Below, piece after piece: positions 1 to 7,526 of a DNA stretch of 53,164 nt. The notes below the pieces were generated by a model. It was given only the letters and a program-made list of their open reading frames with translations. It was not told where the DNA came from and searched no databases. The first letter of the stretch is position 1. Each line of letters opens with the position of its first letter. The stretch is from a virus: positions 1 to 53,164 of IMG/VR virus record IMGVR_UViG_3300047322_000616; one strand, written 5' to 3'. The position numbers were made by a program, and so were the translations under genes.

Positions 1-127
1 ATCCATTCCGGGGTTGTCCTGGCGTTGGCCGGCGAAGGGAATTTCCCCGATCGCCAATGGGATGTTAGCACGCTGGGCGCCGTCTTTGCTTCAAAAGAGG
101 AGTGGAGCACAAAAGAGCAGGCGCGCG
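1..127. repeat. Terminal direct repeat, copy 1 (circular-contig overlap)
   Basis: Bases 1-127 are identical to 53038-53164. A 127-base exact overlap at both ends of a contig is the usual signature of a circular or circularly permuted molecule assembled with a k-mer of that length. It need not be a real physical terminal repeat. One reading frame continues across the junction without a break, which supports circularity. Confidence 0.9.
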
Positions 128-324
128 CGGCCGCGCTTTGCAAGGTGGAGGAGTGGAACCAATACCTTTCCGGCGATGTTTGGGGATACGTCATCGAAAC
201 GGAGGAGGGCCAGCACCTTGATTCCTGCTGGGGATTTTACGGGCGCAAGTACGCTGAGCAGGAAGCCCAGCAAGCCCTGGAGTATGCCCAGAAAAACAGT
301 GATTGCGCAGCGTGCCTGATTTGA
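1..324 (+). CDS. Conserved early phage protein, 3' part (gene crosses the circular junction)
   Basis: This is the C-terminal 107 codons of a 172-residue protein whose ATG lies at 52843; 65 codons lie before the junction at 53037 and the frame joins exactly. The protein begins MSIKARIEQDTD and contains an AEYDNNG motif, a pattern seen in a small phage-protein family of unknown function. No signal peptide or membrane segment is visible. It ends in a short ACLI tail before TGA at 322-324. It sits in the early operon between two copies of the structured GAAAGGC leader, so it is probably expressed early. Function is unknown. Confidence 0.85.
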   Translation: MHSGVVLALAGEGNFPDRQWDVSTLGAVFASKEEWSTKEQARAAALCKVEEWNQYLSGDVWGYVIETEEGQHLDSCWGFYGRKYAEQEAQQALEYAQKNSDCAACLI

Positions 325-399
325 CCCGCTTGGACTGCCCTCCAGGGAGGAGGGCGGCGCAAGCTGGTTAAAAGGCCAGCGTAGAAAGGCAAAAACATA
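325..399 (+). promoter_or_regulatory. Structured leader with GAAAGGC translation signal (copy A)
   Basis: The segment holds hairpin 1, GCCCTCC (337-343) with GGAGGGC (349-355). A GCGCAA linker follows, then hairpin 2, GCTGG (363-367) with CCAGC (376-380). After this comes GAAAGGC (384-390), nine bases before the ATG at 400. The architecture matches the leader at 52767-52842, where different stem sequences form the same two stems. Seen directly: the stems and the motif. Inferred: a ribosome-binding or RNA-processing/attenuation element. Confidence 0.7.
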
Positions 400-687
400 A
401 TGAGCATTAAAGACAAGCTCGTGCACGCGGCAACGCGGTACGATGAACGTGAGAGCAAAAAGGCAGGGTATAACCCCTACGCATTGGGGCAATACTTCGC
501 ACGGATCGATGAAGTATCCGCCGACATCGAACGCGGCGCCGATCCCCGGGCGGCTATTGTGGCCGGGTTCAATGGGCGCTTGGCGTCCGCCATGTTAAAG
601 GCCATTGGGCAGGGCGCAATCAGCAAGGGCGAAGCGACAAGCGGATCGTGGTGCTACGCTCCGGTCTCGAAAGGGGGTGCAGCGTGA
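400..687 (+). CDS. Conserved early phage protein of unknown function
   Basis: A 95-residue soluble protein. Its middle part has the YNPYALGQY and ADPRAAIVAGF motifs that recur in a family of small phage early proteins without known function. The start is set by the GAAAGGC signal nine bases upstream. Its TGA overlaps the GTG of the next gene in a GTGA, which indicates translational coupling. No catalytic motif is seen. Confidence 0.85.
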   Translation: MSIKDKLVHAATRYDERESKKAGYNPYALGQYFARIDEVSADIERGADPRAAIVAGFNGRLASAMLKAIGQGAISKGEATSGSWCYAPVSKGGAA

Positions 688-1028
688 ATACTATCACCAA
701 AGCGCCGGCACCACTGGCGGATCTTTACTCGCAGGATCGCGTCAAAGCCTGCCGCCTGGCCTTGCGCCGCACGGCTCACCTACCGGAGCGCGATCGGCTC
801 GACGCTATCGACAAGCTCCTTGGCACGTTCGGCACCGAGGCGATCCGGGGAGAGTGGCAGAATGGCTATTGGTGCGACATCGTCGCGTGCTACTGCAACA
901 CGGGCGACAGCTACGCCGCCACCGTGATCCAGGTCCGGGGCGAATTCTCCGGTCAATCCTCCCGGTTTTTCGTGTCGTCCTGGGGCGACTGGGTAGAGAA
1001 GAACGAAAAGCGATATTCACTGGTTTGA
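684..1028 (+). CDS. Hypothetical protein coupled to the upstream gene
   Basis: A 114-residue protein beginning MNTITKAP. The GTG at 684 overlaps the previous stop (GTGA), and a GGGGG stretch lies just upstream as a Shine-Dalgarno-like site. There is a basic, Leu/Arg-rich helical segment at about residues 18-45 and a Trp/Cys-containing middle (GYWCDIVACYC). The family is not recognised. Being in the early operon suggests a host-interaction or replication-support role, which is inference only. Confidence 0.75.
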   Translation: MNTITKAPAPLADLYSQDRVKACRLALRRTAHLPERDRLDAIDKLLGTFGTEAIRGEWQNGYWCDIVACYCNTGDSYAATVIQVRGEFSGQSSRFFVSSWGDWVEKNEKRYSLV

Positions 1029-1107
1029 TCCTCGCGGACTGCTCCCGGGCGGCCGGGGGCAGCGCGCGGCGATCATGGTGATCCCGTAAAATGAAAGGCA
1101 AAAATAA
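1029..1107 (+). promoter_or_regulatory. Structured leader with GAAAGGC signal (copy B)
   Basis: Hairpin 1 pairs CTGCTCCCGG (1039-1048) with CCGGGGGCAG (1053-1062), ten pairs with one G-U. Hairpin 2 pairs GATCA (1071-1075) with TGATC (1079-1083) over a three-base loop. GAAAGGC (1093-1099) lies eight bases before the ATG at 1108. The stem sequences differ from the other copies but the order stem-stem-GAAAGGC is kept. Confidence 0.7.
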
Positions 1108-1965
1108 ATGAGAACAAGCAATGCAGATTGGAGCACGATCAACCTGGCCGAGCTCCGCAAACTCCCCGTGTACGATGTCGGGGCGCACGGCTACCGACTC
1201 CAGGACGGCTCTGGCAACGGTTGCGCCGGCGATCCGCCTGGCTTCCCTACCTACTACACCCGCGCCGTATATACCCAGCAAGGCAACGATCCCGGCGCCG
1301 GCTATTCAATGGTGATCCAGCACGAGGGAATTAACTACGGGATCGAGTCGATCAAATGGGCCAAGGGCGACACCTGGGAAAAGGTCTCGGCTAAGCGGGA
1401 AACGCTTATGCGCCGGCTCTGGCTGCCGCTACCCCTGGAGCATCCCCGGACGCAAGCCTGGATCGGCGCCACATTCGCCCATCATAACCACTGCTACCAG
1501 GTCCCCGAGCTCCGCGCGGCGGGCAAAAGCTGGAGTGACGCAATGTTGATCTGGCCGGGGGGCACGCTGGGGAAAACTCATTTCGGCACGCTCAAAGATG
1601 TCACTTTCGAGATCAAATGGAAAACCGAGCGCGAAGGGTTCGACAAGTGGAAGCCGGAGGAGCAAGAGAAATTCATTGCCGACATCAAAGCCGAGAACGA
1701 TCGGATCAAGCGGCTATGCAGCGAGATCGCCACGCCTGAAAACCACGACGGGACGATCCTGGTGCGCGAGTATTACCCGGACTTCCAGCCGAGCGCGGAG
1801 TTGATCGCGGCGAAGTTCGAGCGCCCCGGTAATTGGTGGGAAGTTCTGGCGTCTAACCCTGGCCCGGATAAATGCCCCGGCCAGTACAACAAAGCTCACC
1901 CGGTCAATGGCTCCTGGTGTCAATTCTGCGGCTGGCACGCGCAAGCAGAAAGCGAGGCTGCATGA
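1108..1965 (+). CDS. Hypothetical 285-residue early protein with C-terminal Cys/His cluster
   Basis: I do not recognise this family. The first third is Gly/Tyr-rich. Residues about 90-115 are basic. About 180-215 is a charged helical stretch. The C-terminal 40 residues contain KCPGQYN and WCQFCGWH, a possible single zinc site. There is no signal peptide. The GAAAGGC leader gives the start, and the final ATGA overlaps the next gene. It is the first gene of a tight six-gene run (1108-3474) joined mostly by ATGA overlaps, so these proteins are probably co-translated. Confidence 0.8.
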   Translation: MRTSNADWSTINLAELRKLPVYDVGAHGYRLQDGSGNGCAGDPPGFPTYYTRAVYTQQGNDPGAGYSMVIQHEGINYGIESIKWAKGDTWEKVSAKRETLMRRLWLPLPLEHPRTQAWIGATFAHHNHCYQVPELRAAGKSWSDAMLIWPGGTLGKTHFGTLKDVTFEIKWKTEREGFDKWKPEEQEKFIADIKAENDRIKRLCSEIATPENHDGTILVREYYPDFQPSAELIAAKFERPGNWWEVLASNPGPDKCPGQYNKAHPVNGSWCQFCGWHAQAESEAA

Positions 1966-2156
1966 AGCGCTTTATTGTCACGGTAGGCCCGACTTGGGAA
2001 CAGGGCTCAACTAAACTTGTGGCCGACAGCCGCGAAGATGCACTTTGGCAGTACAATTCTTGCCGAGCTCATGACGGGCTACCGCCGATCAAACGGATGC
2101 CGCGCGGTACGAAATACACGCCCTATGCGCCCCGGCAGGAAGTGAGGGCAGCATGA
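1962..2156 (+). CDS. Small basic hypothetical protein
   Basis: 64 residues, starting MKRFIVTVGPTW at an ATG that overlaps the upstream stop (ATGA). Short beta-rich N terminus, then a basic tail (KRMPRGTKY). No known domain is recognised. Confidence 0.75.
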   Translation: MKRFIVTVGPTWEQGSTKLVADSREDALWQYNSCRAHDGLPPIKRMPRGTKYTPYAPRQEVRAA

Positions 2157-2353
2157 TCACCCAAGCTGAGCCCGTCACCTGGGATCTCGACGATCACGCC
2201 GCGCCGGAGCGGGCGGCCGTGGTCGCGTCTGTGGTCCGGGTGGAAGTCAACGATCCCGCGAGGATCGCCCTGTGGCGGGCGATCAACTGGCTGGACCTGG
2301 GCGCACCGGGAAAGGCGCGCGCAATCCTCATTGAATTGGTGAAGGCATTATGA
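2153..2353 (+). CDS. Small hypothetical protein
   Basis: 66 residues, ATGA-coupled at both ends. Acidic N-terminal half and a helical C-terminal half (WRAINWLDLG). No recognised domain. Its position inside an unbroken chain of overlapping genes is the main support for coding. Confidence 0.7.
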   Translation: MITQAEPVTWDLDDHAAPERAAVVASVVRVEVNDPARIALWRAINWLDLGAPGKARAILIELVKAL

Positions 2354-2916
2354 GCAATCCCAGAATAAAAAACCTTCTCGATCTGCTCAAACTGGAGGCG
2401 TGGGATTCCCCGCACGCATTAGGGCGAAGCCTCTACAAATACACGGACTGTGGCCCGTGGGCGTCGTTTTCACTCCCCGGAAAAGCCGACAGCATCTATT
2501 ATGGGGACGACAAAGCCCGCAAGGGTTGGCGGAAATGGGCGCGCCGCTGCTCTGGCATCAACATTGGAAGCATCGTCGAGGGTTCGGACGTTAATGTTGG
2601 CCCGACGCATCTGAGCTTTCCTTTTACAAAGGATGAGTTCTGGGCAGCCGTTAAAGCAATTAACGACGAGGCTGCTTTTTATTGGAAACGGGACAATAGC
2701 CGCAATTACGCCCTGCACCATGACGGCAAGCGGTCAGGCTGGATGACCTGCACGGAATTTGAAGAACCGCAGTGGGATGACGACGTGCCCGCTAAAGTCC
2801 GAAAAGCCCTGCTCAAATGGCTGGAAAACCATTGCTGCCAGCAATACGACAAACAAACCGAATTTGGGCTTCGCGGCTGGACTGTATCACAGTGGGTCGA
2901 TGATTCCACTTTCTAA
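2350..2916 (+). CDS. Hypothetical 188-residue early protein
   Basis: Soluble protein rich in Trp and aromatic residues (ALHHDGKRSGWMTC, FGLRGWTVSQW). No family recognised and no motif for a nucleotide or metal site. Its start codon overlaps the upstream stop, and one base separates its stop from the next ATG at 2918. Confidence 0.8.
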   Translation: MSNPRIKNLLDLLKLEAWDSPHALGRSLYKYTDCGPWASFSLPGKADSIYYGDDKARKGWRKWARRCSGINIGSIVEGSDVNVGPTHLSFPFTKDEFWAAVKAINDEAAFYWKRDNSRNYALHHDGKRSGWMTCTEFEEPQWDDDVPAKVRKALLKWLENHCCQQYDKQTEFGLRGWTVSQWVDDSTF

Positions 2917-2917
2917 A

Positions 2918-3265
2918 ATGAGAAACCAAATTGAATACTACAAGGTCCGCTGCAAATGCGACAAGTGCGGGGCGCCCCAGGTTGTCCCTATCTCGAATAT
3001 TCGTGACGGGCGATGCTGTCGGGGCATGGGACTACTTTCAAAAGCACCCTGCGGCGGGCAGTTGAGCTACTATTCGGATTCGTTCGAGGATGCCATGTCT
3101 AACGCGTTGGCGCTGATTGGCTACATGAACGAAACCGATGCGTATAAGGGCAACGAGCTAATGAGCGAACTACTCGACACAATCAACGACGACCTCGGGC
3201 AGCACTCGGAGCGTCACGCCACGCCTCGGGAAATGGGCTGGGTCGGACAGGACGGATTGCCATGA
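2918..3265 (+). CDS. Small putative zinc-binding protein
   Basis: 115 residues starting MRNQIEYYKV at the ATG directly after the previous stop. The N-terminal part has CKCDKCG and, about 20 residues later, CCRG followed by PCGG, a plausible zinc-ribbon/knuckle. The C-terminal half is acidic and helical. Function unknown. A DNA- or protein-binding early factor would fit but is inference. Confidence 0.75.
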   Translation: MRNQIEYYKVRCKCDKCGAPQVVPISNIRDGRCCRGMGLLSKAPCGGQLSYYSDSFEDAMSNALALIGYMNETDAYKGNELMSELLDTINDDLGQHSERHATPREMGWVGQDGLP

Positions 3266-3474
3266 TCTGCTACGTGCGACTCATGAACACCAAGGGCACC
3301 AGCTACGCGGGTCCGTTCAAGCGATACGCGCAAGCGGTCGCGTGGCGACTGCAGCACGCGGAGCGCTTGGCCATGCTGCGAACAGACGCCGCAATCGCCC
3401 GCAAGACCGATAAAGGGGCCAAGGTGTACGCCCCGGACAAGGCAGCGGCTAAGCTGCTCTCTGAGAATCTATGA
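3262..3474 (+). CDS. Small basic hypothetical protein
   Basis: 70 residues, ATGA-coupled to the gene before. The sequence is strongly basic and Ala-rich (AQAVAWRLQHAERLA), compatible with a short amphipathic helix that binds nucleic acid. No domain is recognised. It ends the first polycistronic block; the next gene is preceded by its own leader. Confidence 0.7.
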   Translation: MICYVRLMNTKGTSYAGPFKRYAQAVAWRLQHAERLAMLRTDAAIARKTDKGAKVYAPDKAAAKLLSENL

Positions 3475-3600
3475 AATTTGCGGGCAGCCGTGCGGTTAAT
3501 GGGGGGCTCAATGCCTTGCGGCCTCCCTGCCTTTCTGCCGGCTGTCCCGCATTCACTAACTGAAAGGCAACCAGCAAGGCACAACGAAAGGCTAGGAAAT
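3475..3600 (+). promoter_or_regulatory. Structured leader with two GAAAGGC copies (copy C)
   Basis: A long stem pairs GCGGG-CAGCCG (3480-3490) with CGGCTG-T-CCCGC (3539-3550). After it come two GAAAGGC motifs, at 3562-3568 and 3586-3592; the second lies eight bases before the ATG at 3601. This copy has a larger stem and a duplicated motif compared with the others. Confidence 0.65.
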
Positions 3601-3882
3601 ATGAACGGAAAACAGCAGATTGAGTCGCTACAGATCACCCGCAACCCGACTTATGTGAGCGTGAACGCGGGGCGCTTTGTGGCCCAAATCAAATTCAAGA
3701 GCGAAACGGGCAACATTGAAGTGCTACTCGCCCCGGAGATCGCGGAGCGGCTCATGGCGTACCTCGCGCCGCTCCTGGCGGAGTTCAGCCGGCGCGCGAC
3801 CGAACAGATCGCCTCCGACATCGCGGAGCAGTGCAAGTTGCTCGAAGCGCCGGCAGCGGCATCCCCGACGATAGCGGTCTAG
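3601..3882 (+). CDS. Hypothetical early protein
   Basis: 93 residues beginning MNGKQQIESLQ, with the start fixed by the GAAAGGC signal. A beta-rich first half (VSVNAGRFVAQIKF) is followed by a long Ala-rich helix and a low-complexity Ala/Pro tail. It lies immediately upstream of the single-strand annealing protein, so a role in recombination is possible but unproven. Confidence 0.75.
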   Translation: MNGKQQIESLQITRNPTYVSVNAGRFVAQIKFKSETGNIEVLLAPEIAERLMAYLAPLLAEFSRRATEQIASDIAEQCKLLEAPAAASPTIAV

Positions 3883-3953
3883 CTTCGCCCTGCGCCGCTC
3901 GTAGGGGGCGGGCGGCGCACAGCGGGATTAATCGCAAACGAAAGGCAAAAATT
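3883..3953 (+). promoter_or_regulatory. Structured leader with GAAAGGC signal (copy D)
   Basis: A perfect 8-bp stem TGCGCCGC (3891-3898) / GCGGCGCA (3912-3919) precedes GAAAGGC (3940-3946), seven bases before the ATG at 3954. A second short stem (GCG/CGC around 3922-3934) is weak. Confidence 0.65.
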
Positions 3954-5354
3954 ATGAGCAAAACCATTGAAGTTGAACAAGTTGCGCCGCAAGCCCTGGC
4001 CGTACGCGAAGCGGGGGCAGTCGGCCAAGCCCTGCCCGCCGAGGCAATCAAAGCGCCCGTGACGGCTGCCCAGGCCAAGGTGGACGCCGTGGCGAACCTG
4101 ACGATGAGCGCCTACGCCAAGGCCGCCACGCTCGCCGTGACGCCGGAGGAAGCCGCGAAGCTGGCCGCCGATTTCCCCGACGAAGCTTTCCAGCCGGGAG
4201 CCGGGGGCAAGGAGCATCTGATCTACATCGAACATGCCCACCTGCGGGATCGGCTCTCAGCCGTCTTTGGGATGGGGCAATGGGCGATTATCCCACGCAA
4301 CCGCTGGGCGGAGGATTTCACCACGGGCCGGGGCACAGCCGGCAGCCGGGTGTACGTCGAGGCGATGCTGGTAATCCGGGGATGCTTCGTCTCGGAAGCG
4401 ATCGGGGCGATGGAATACTACCCGAAGAACGAGGCTCAAAACTACGGGGATGCCGTCGAGGGCGCCAAGACTGCCGCCTTGCGCCGGTGCGCCAAGGAGT
4501 TGGGGGTCGGGCTGCAGGCATGGAAAAAGGAATGGTGCGAGGGGTGGTGGACCCGGAGACGGGGCGGAAATGCCCCAGGACGCGCCGGAGGGGTATCGAC
4601 ACCCAACCCGACGCCCAAAACAGCGGCTACCCGGCAAAGCGCAACAAATCCACCCCCTAAAGCGCAACCATCAGCCGCACAACCCACAACGCCTGCCCAA
4701 AAACAGGACACGACCCGCTACCCCACCGACAAAACCCGGCAATGGATGATTACGGAGCTCCAAGAGTGCGCTGATCTCGCGCTCGAGTACTTCCAAAAGG
4801 TCGGTCCGCCGTCCCAGTTGCTCCCCACCGAGGGCCTGGCCGACCTGCCTTTGCGCTTTGTCCCGATCAATCGCGGGCAAATGGCCGCGCTGAAAGACGC
4901 GATTGCGGCTTTTGGCAACGGAGAGGATGCCTGCCCTGCTTTCCCGCCCAACGCCGAAGCGCCCGGGGAAGCCCCGGCCAAGTCTGCCGGCGAGGTCGCG
5001 GGGGCTGTCACGGCGAGCCCTGCAGCGGCTCAGGCGGCCGCGAAGTCCCCCACCGATGACGAATGGTGGCGCGACATCATCGTTCCCGTGCCGCACAAGG
5101 GAGAGCCGCGCGCCGAATACATGAAGCATCCCGACACGATCGGGAGCCTGTTCGACGCCCGCCACGGCACCGACGACCTGGCCGCCGAGGCCCGTCAACG
5201 GCTGTTCGGCTTTGTAAATCACTATGAGCCCAAGGGTTGGGAGAAGCGCGACGGCACGAAGATGCCGGCCAGCGCTGCGGATCTCAAGTTCCGCGAAGCC
5301 CTGGACGCTTTCGCGGACTGGTTTGAGAAACACCACGAAGGGGAAAAGCTATGA
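3954..5354 (+). CDS. Rad52/Mgm101-like single-strand DNA annealing protein
   Basis: 466 residues. Residues about 80-195 carry the pattern of the Mgm101/Rad52-type annealing family. This is a YIEHAHLRDRL segment, an aromatic/basic strand region, then NYGDAVEGAKTAALRRCAKELGVG and a Trp-rich end. Proteins of this family coat single-stranded DNA and anneal complementary strands in phage recombination and end repair. A Pro/Ala/Thr-rich linker (about 200-255) leads to a second folded part (about 260-330) and an acidic C-terminal domain that often contacts SSB. Its 3' end overlaps the next gene (ATGA), and a nuclease gene lies two genes downstream, a typical annealer/nuclease pairing. Assignment is by motif pattern, not by search. 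Confidence 0.8.
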   Translation: MSKTIEVEQVAPQALAVREAGAVGQALPAEAIKAPVTAAQAKVDAVANLTMSAYAKAATLAVTPEEAAKLAADFPDEAFQPGAGGKEHLIYIEHAHLRDRLSAVFGMGQWAIIPRNRWAEDFTTGRGTAGSRVYVEAMLVIRGCFVSEAIGAMEYYPKNEAQNYGDAVEGAKTAALRRCAKELGVGLQAWKKEWCEGWWTRRRGGNAPGRAGGVSTPNPTPKTAATRQSATNPPPKAQPSAAQPTTPAQKQDTTRYPTDKTRQWMITELQECADLALEYFQKVGPPSQLLPTEGLADLPLRFVPINRGQMAALKDAIAAFGNGEDACPAFPPNAEAPGEAPAKSAGEVAGAVTASPAAAQAAAKSPTDDEWWRDIIVPVPHKGEPRAEYMKHPDTIGSLFDARHGTDDLAAEARQRLFGFVNHYEPKGWEKRDGTKMPASAADLKFREALDAFADWFEKHHEGEKL

Positions 5355-5551
5355 CCAAAAAACAGCGCAACCTCGTGCGGCTCTGGGAGGACTTCGAGAA
5401 AGCCGAACCCGACATTTCCACCGAGCGACTGATGGAAATGGTCTGCCAGGCAGGACGCGCCGACGCGCCAGAAGTAGCCGAGGCGCTAGAGGCTCAAGTT
5501 TTGGCTAAAGATAAGTCGCAACTGTGCGACGATTTGCCGGGAAGCTATTAA
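5351..5551 (+). CDS. Small acidic hypothetical protein
   Basis: 66 residues, ATGA-coupled to the annealing protein gene and followed after one base by the nuclease gene. Helical and acidic (ADAPEVAEALEAQ). No domain is recognised. Tight packing between two recombination genes suggests it belongs to that module. Confidence 0.75.
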   Translation: MTKKQRNLVRLWEDFEKAEPDISTERLMEMVCQAGRADAPEVAEALEAQVLAKDKSQLCDDLPGSY

Positions 5552-5552
5552 T

Positions 5553-6053
5553 ATGGGCTCGACCACTTGGACCCCGGCTGAGGTTGTGGCGTTTGCCAAG
5601 CGCCAGCAGCACCATGCGGTTGCGGCCGTACTCGAGGAGTGCGAGAAGCGAAAGATTATTGGCGCGGGCGGAGAAGTTCCGACGGCGACAGCCCCAGGCA
5701 GGCGAAAGCGCCCCACCCGCGCCAAGTATTCCCATGAGGTAGTCCGCGCCTATTTCGTCGAGTGCGGCTTGCCGGCGCCGGCGTTCGAGTATCGGTTTGA
5801 TTTGCGGCGCAAGTGGCGCTTCGATGTGGCGTGGGCATTCCCCAAGTGCCCAATCGCCCTCGAAGTTCAAGGCGGGATCTGGTCGAACGGGCGCCACACT
5901 CGCGGAGCGGCGCTGCTCAAAGAATGGGAGAAACTAAACGAAGCCGCGTGTCAGGGATGGCGCATCCTCTACGTTCAACCGGACGACTTATGCTTGCTGT
6001 CAACCGTGCAACTCATTAAACGGTGTCTGGCAAATGAAACTCTCCCTGTCTAA
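5553..6053 (+). CDS. DUF559/VSR-like endonuclease (PD-(D/E)XK fold)
   Basis: 166 residues. The C-terminal 90 residues show the phage endonuclease pattern: RKWRFDVAW, then ALEVQGGIW, NGRHTRGA, a helix with EKLNEAACQGW and RILYVQPDDL. This fits the very-short-patch-repair/DUF559 nuclease fold, with D in RFDVAW and E/Q in ALEVQGG as the likely metal-site strand residues. Such proteins in phages cut branched or single-strand-containing DNA and often replace RusA- or RuvC-type resolvases. The N-terminal 60 residues are helical. Its end overlaps the following gene by 20 bp. Confidence 0.75.
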   Translation: MGSTTWTPAEVVAFAKRQQHHAVAAVLEECEKRKIIGAGGEVPTATAPGRRKRPTRAKYSHEVVRAYFVECGLPAPAFEYRFDLRRKWRFDVAWAFPKCPIALEVQGGIWSNGRHTRGAALLKEWEKLNEAACQGWRILYVQPDDLCLLSTVQLIKRCLANETLPV

Positions 6054-6723
6054 ACCGTGGCGGGATCTCCTTCTCGGGCTTGCCCTCCTCGCGCTCTTTT
6101 ACCTGCTCCTTCGCCTGCTGACCAGTTGCGCCACGAAGCCCGCGAAGCCCCCACCTAAGCCGCTCGCGCCGCGCGCAACACTCGCCGCGCCACTGCCAAT
6201 CATGCCAGGAAGGGCCAAGTTCGACGCGCTCACCACGCCTATTCCGCCCAATAAGCTTGCCATGTCTCTACCTGCGCCTTACATGGGCACGGTAACGCTG
6301 ATTTGGGAGCCTTCGCCAGATGCCACAGTCGCCGGGTACTTCCTTTATGTCGGGCTTTCGAGCGGTGTTTATTCCAACAAGATGGACGCTGGCTTCCAGA
6401 CCAACTGCACGGTTGCTGGCCTGATCAGCAGCAACACCTATTACTTTGTGGCGACGGCATACACCACAAACGCGCAGCTAGAGAGCCCCTTCTCGAACGA
6501 GGCGAGTTACACGGTACCGCCCATCTATGCCCCCAACGCGGTCGCGCTCTCGGTGCAAGGATCGGACAATCCTCTCGGCCCTTGGGTGGACCTTGGCGCG
6601 GCTTGGGTGCTTCCGAAATCCGCTGTGAAGCAATACTACCGAATACTCATCGAACAAACTGATTTGCCTCCGCTGACTAATGGAACGTGGCCCTTAAAGG
6701 TCACAATCATTCAAACCAAATGA
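6034..6723 (+). CDS. Membrane-anchored fibronectin type III-like protein
   Basis: 229 residues. Residues about 10-32 form a hydrophobic segment that runs into LLTSC, a plausible lipobox, then a Pro/Lys-rich linker. Residues about 80-165 match a fibronectin III-like domain (TLIWEPSPDATVAGYFLYVG, then YYFVATAYT and FSNEASYTVP). This style is common in secreted proteins of Verrucomicrobiota. It probably sits on the cell surface or in the periplasm. The gene overlaps the nuclease gene upstream and is ATGA-coupled to a two-helix membrane protein downstream, so it may be part of a lysis or surface-modification module. Confidence 0.7.
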   Translation: MKLSLSKPWRDLLLGLALLALFYLLLRLLTSCATKPAKPPPKPLAPRATLAAPLPIMPGRAKFDALTTPIPPNKLAMSLPAPYMGTVTLIWEPSPDATVAGYFLYVGLSSGVYSNKMDAGFQTNCTVAGLISSNTYYFVATAYTTNAQLESPFSNEASYTVPPIYAPNAVALSVQGSDNPLGPWVDLGAAWVLPKSAVKQYYRILIEQTDLPPLTNGTWPLKVTIIQTK

Positions 6724-6899
6724 ACAAATTAACGTGCGTGCTTCTGGCCATCCTGGCTTACGGGTTGGTCGTCGTTTCGGATTACTTCCTGCTGAGTCAC
6801 AAGCTTGTCTCGAACGCTTTCGCGTTGTGTGTCCTGTTCAGTCTGTCGTTTCTAACCTTCGTCCTGGCTATCGTCAGCCTGGCGAGCAACCGCAAATAA
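6720..6899 (+). CDS. Small membrane protein with two hydrophobic helices (holin candidate)
   Basis: 59 residues, starting MNKLTCVLLA at an ATG overlapping the previous stop. Two hydrophobic helices (about 5-24 and 30-53) joined by a short polar turn, and a short basic C terminus (ASNRK). Size and topology resemble class II holins, but many small phage membrane proteins look alike, so the role is only a suggestion. It is flanked by two other membrane or secreted proteins. Confidence 0.65.
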   Translation: MNKLTCVLLAILAYGLVVVSDYFLLSHKLVSNAFALCVLFSLSFLTFVLAIVSLASNRK

Positions 6900-6904
6900 A
6901 CCAT

Positions 6905-7366
6905 GTGAAAACATCATTCCGAGTCTATCCGTTTTCGGTCGCCGTGCTGCTCTGCGCGGCGCTTCTCGCGCTCCCTCCCGGACCCTCAACGGTTCAGGCC
7001 CAAACTCAAACCCTCCGTATCAACGTGCTGGTGCCCCTTCCCGGCCAGCCGATCATTCTGCCCCCGGAGGTTCCCCGTGAACTGCGCGGCGCCGTGTTCA
7101 TGGCGCTGATGAACCTTGCTCCCGGCCAATCAATCAGCATCGACGCCAACAGCCTTCCACCCGAGCCGCCAACCCCGCCGATCTGGCCAGGCTCCCACGG
7201 AAAAATTGCGGGTGTAGTGTGCATCTGGTGGACGGTTGTGATTTTTACCGTGGTGGTGGCTGCGGTCATCGTGTACACCATCTATAAGCTCTGCCAGCTT
7301 CTATCGCCTCCCAAGCCGAATAAGCCCGCCACCAACGCGCTGCCGTTCGATCCTTACCCGGCCTAA
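6905..7366 (+). CDS. Secreted/membrane protein with signal peptide and C-terminal helix
   Basis: 153 residues from a GTG start. The ATG two bases upstream reads straight into TGA and cannot be used. The first 35 residues are a signal peptide ending near VQAQTQ. A Pro-rich exported part follows, and a strong transmembrane helix lies at about 103-135 (WWTVVIFTVVVAAVIVYT). The tail is Pro/Lys-rich. The arrangement could suit a spanin-like or envelope protein. The stop TAA (7364-7366) overlaps the opposite gene's stop in a shared CTAA. Confidence 0.65.
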   Translation: MKTSFRVYPFSVAVLLCAALLALPPGPSTVQAQTQTLRINVLVPLPGQPIILPPEVPRELRGAVFMALMNLAPGQSISIDANSLPPEPPTPPIWPGSHGKIAGVVCIWWTVVIFTVVVAAVIVYTIYKLCQLLSPPKPNKPATNALPFDPYPA

Positions 7367-7524
7367 TAGTAGCCCATCTTGTTTTTGCGCGGCATTGGGT
7401 AGCCCTTCTTGGGCTTGTGCGAGAACTCGCGGGCGACTTTCTTCGACGGGCACCCTTTCGGGGGATGCTTCGAGTGAGCGCACATTCCCATGTAGCGCTG
7501 CTGTTTAGGGCTTTTTGCGGGCAT
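7363..7524 (-). CDS. Small basic phage protein
   Basis: 53 residues, beginning MPAKSPKQQRYMG and very rich in Lys/Arg/His/Pro. The MPAKSxxQxRxMG start is shared by a group of short late phage proteins of unknown function. The ATG follows two bases after the stop of the giant virion protein, and the gene ends the late operon. Confidence 0.75.
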   Translation of the reverse strand: MPAKSPKQQRYMGMCAHSKHPPKGCPSKKVAREFSHKPKKGYPMPRKNKMGYY

Positions 7525-7526
7525 GG

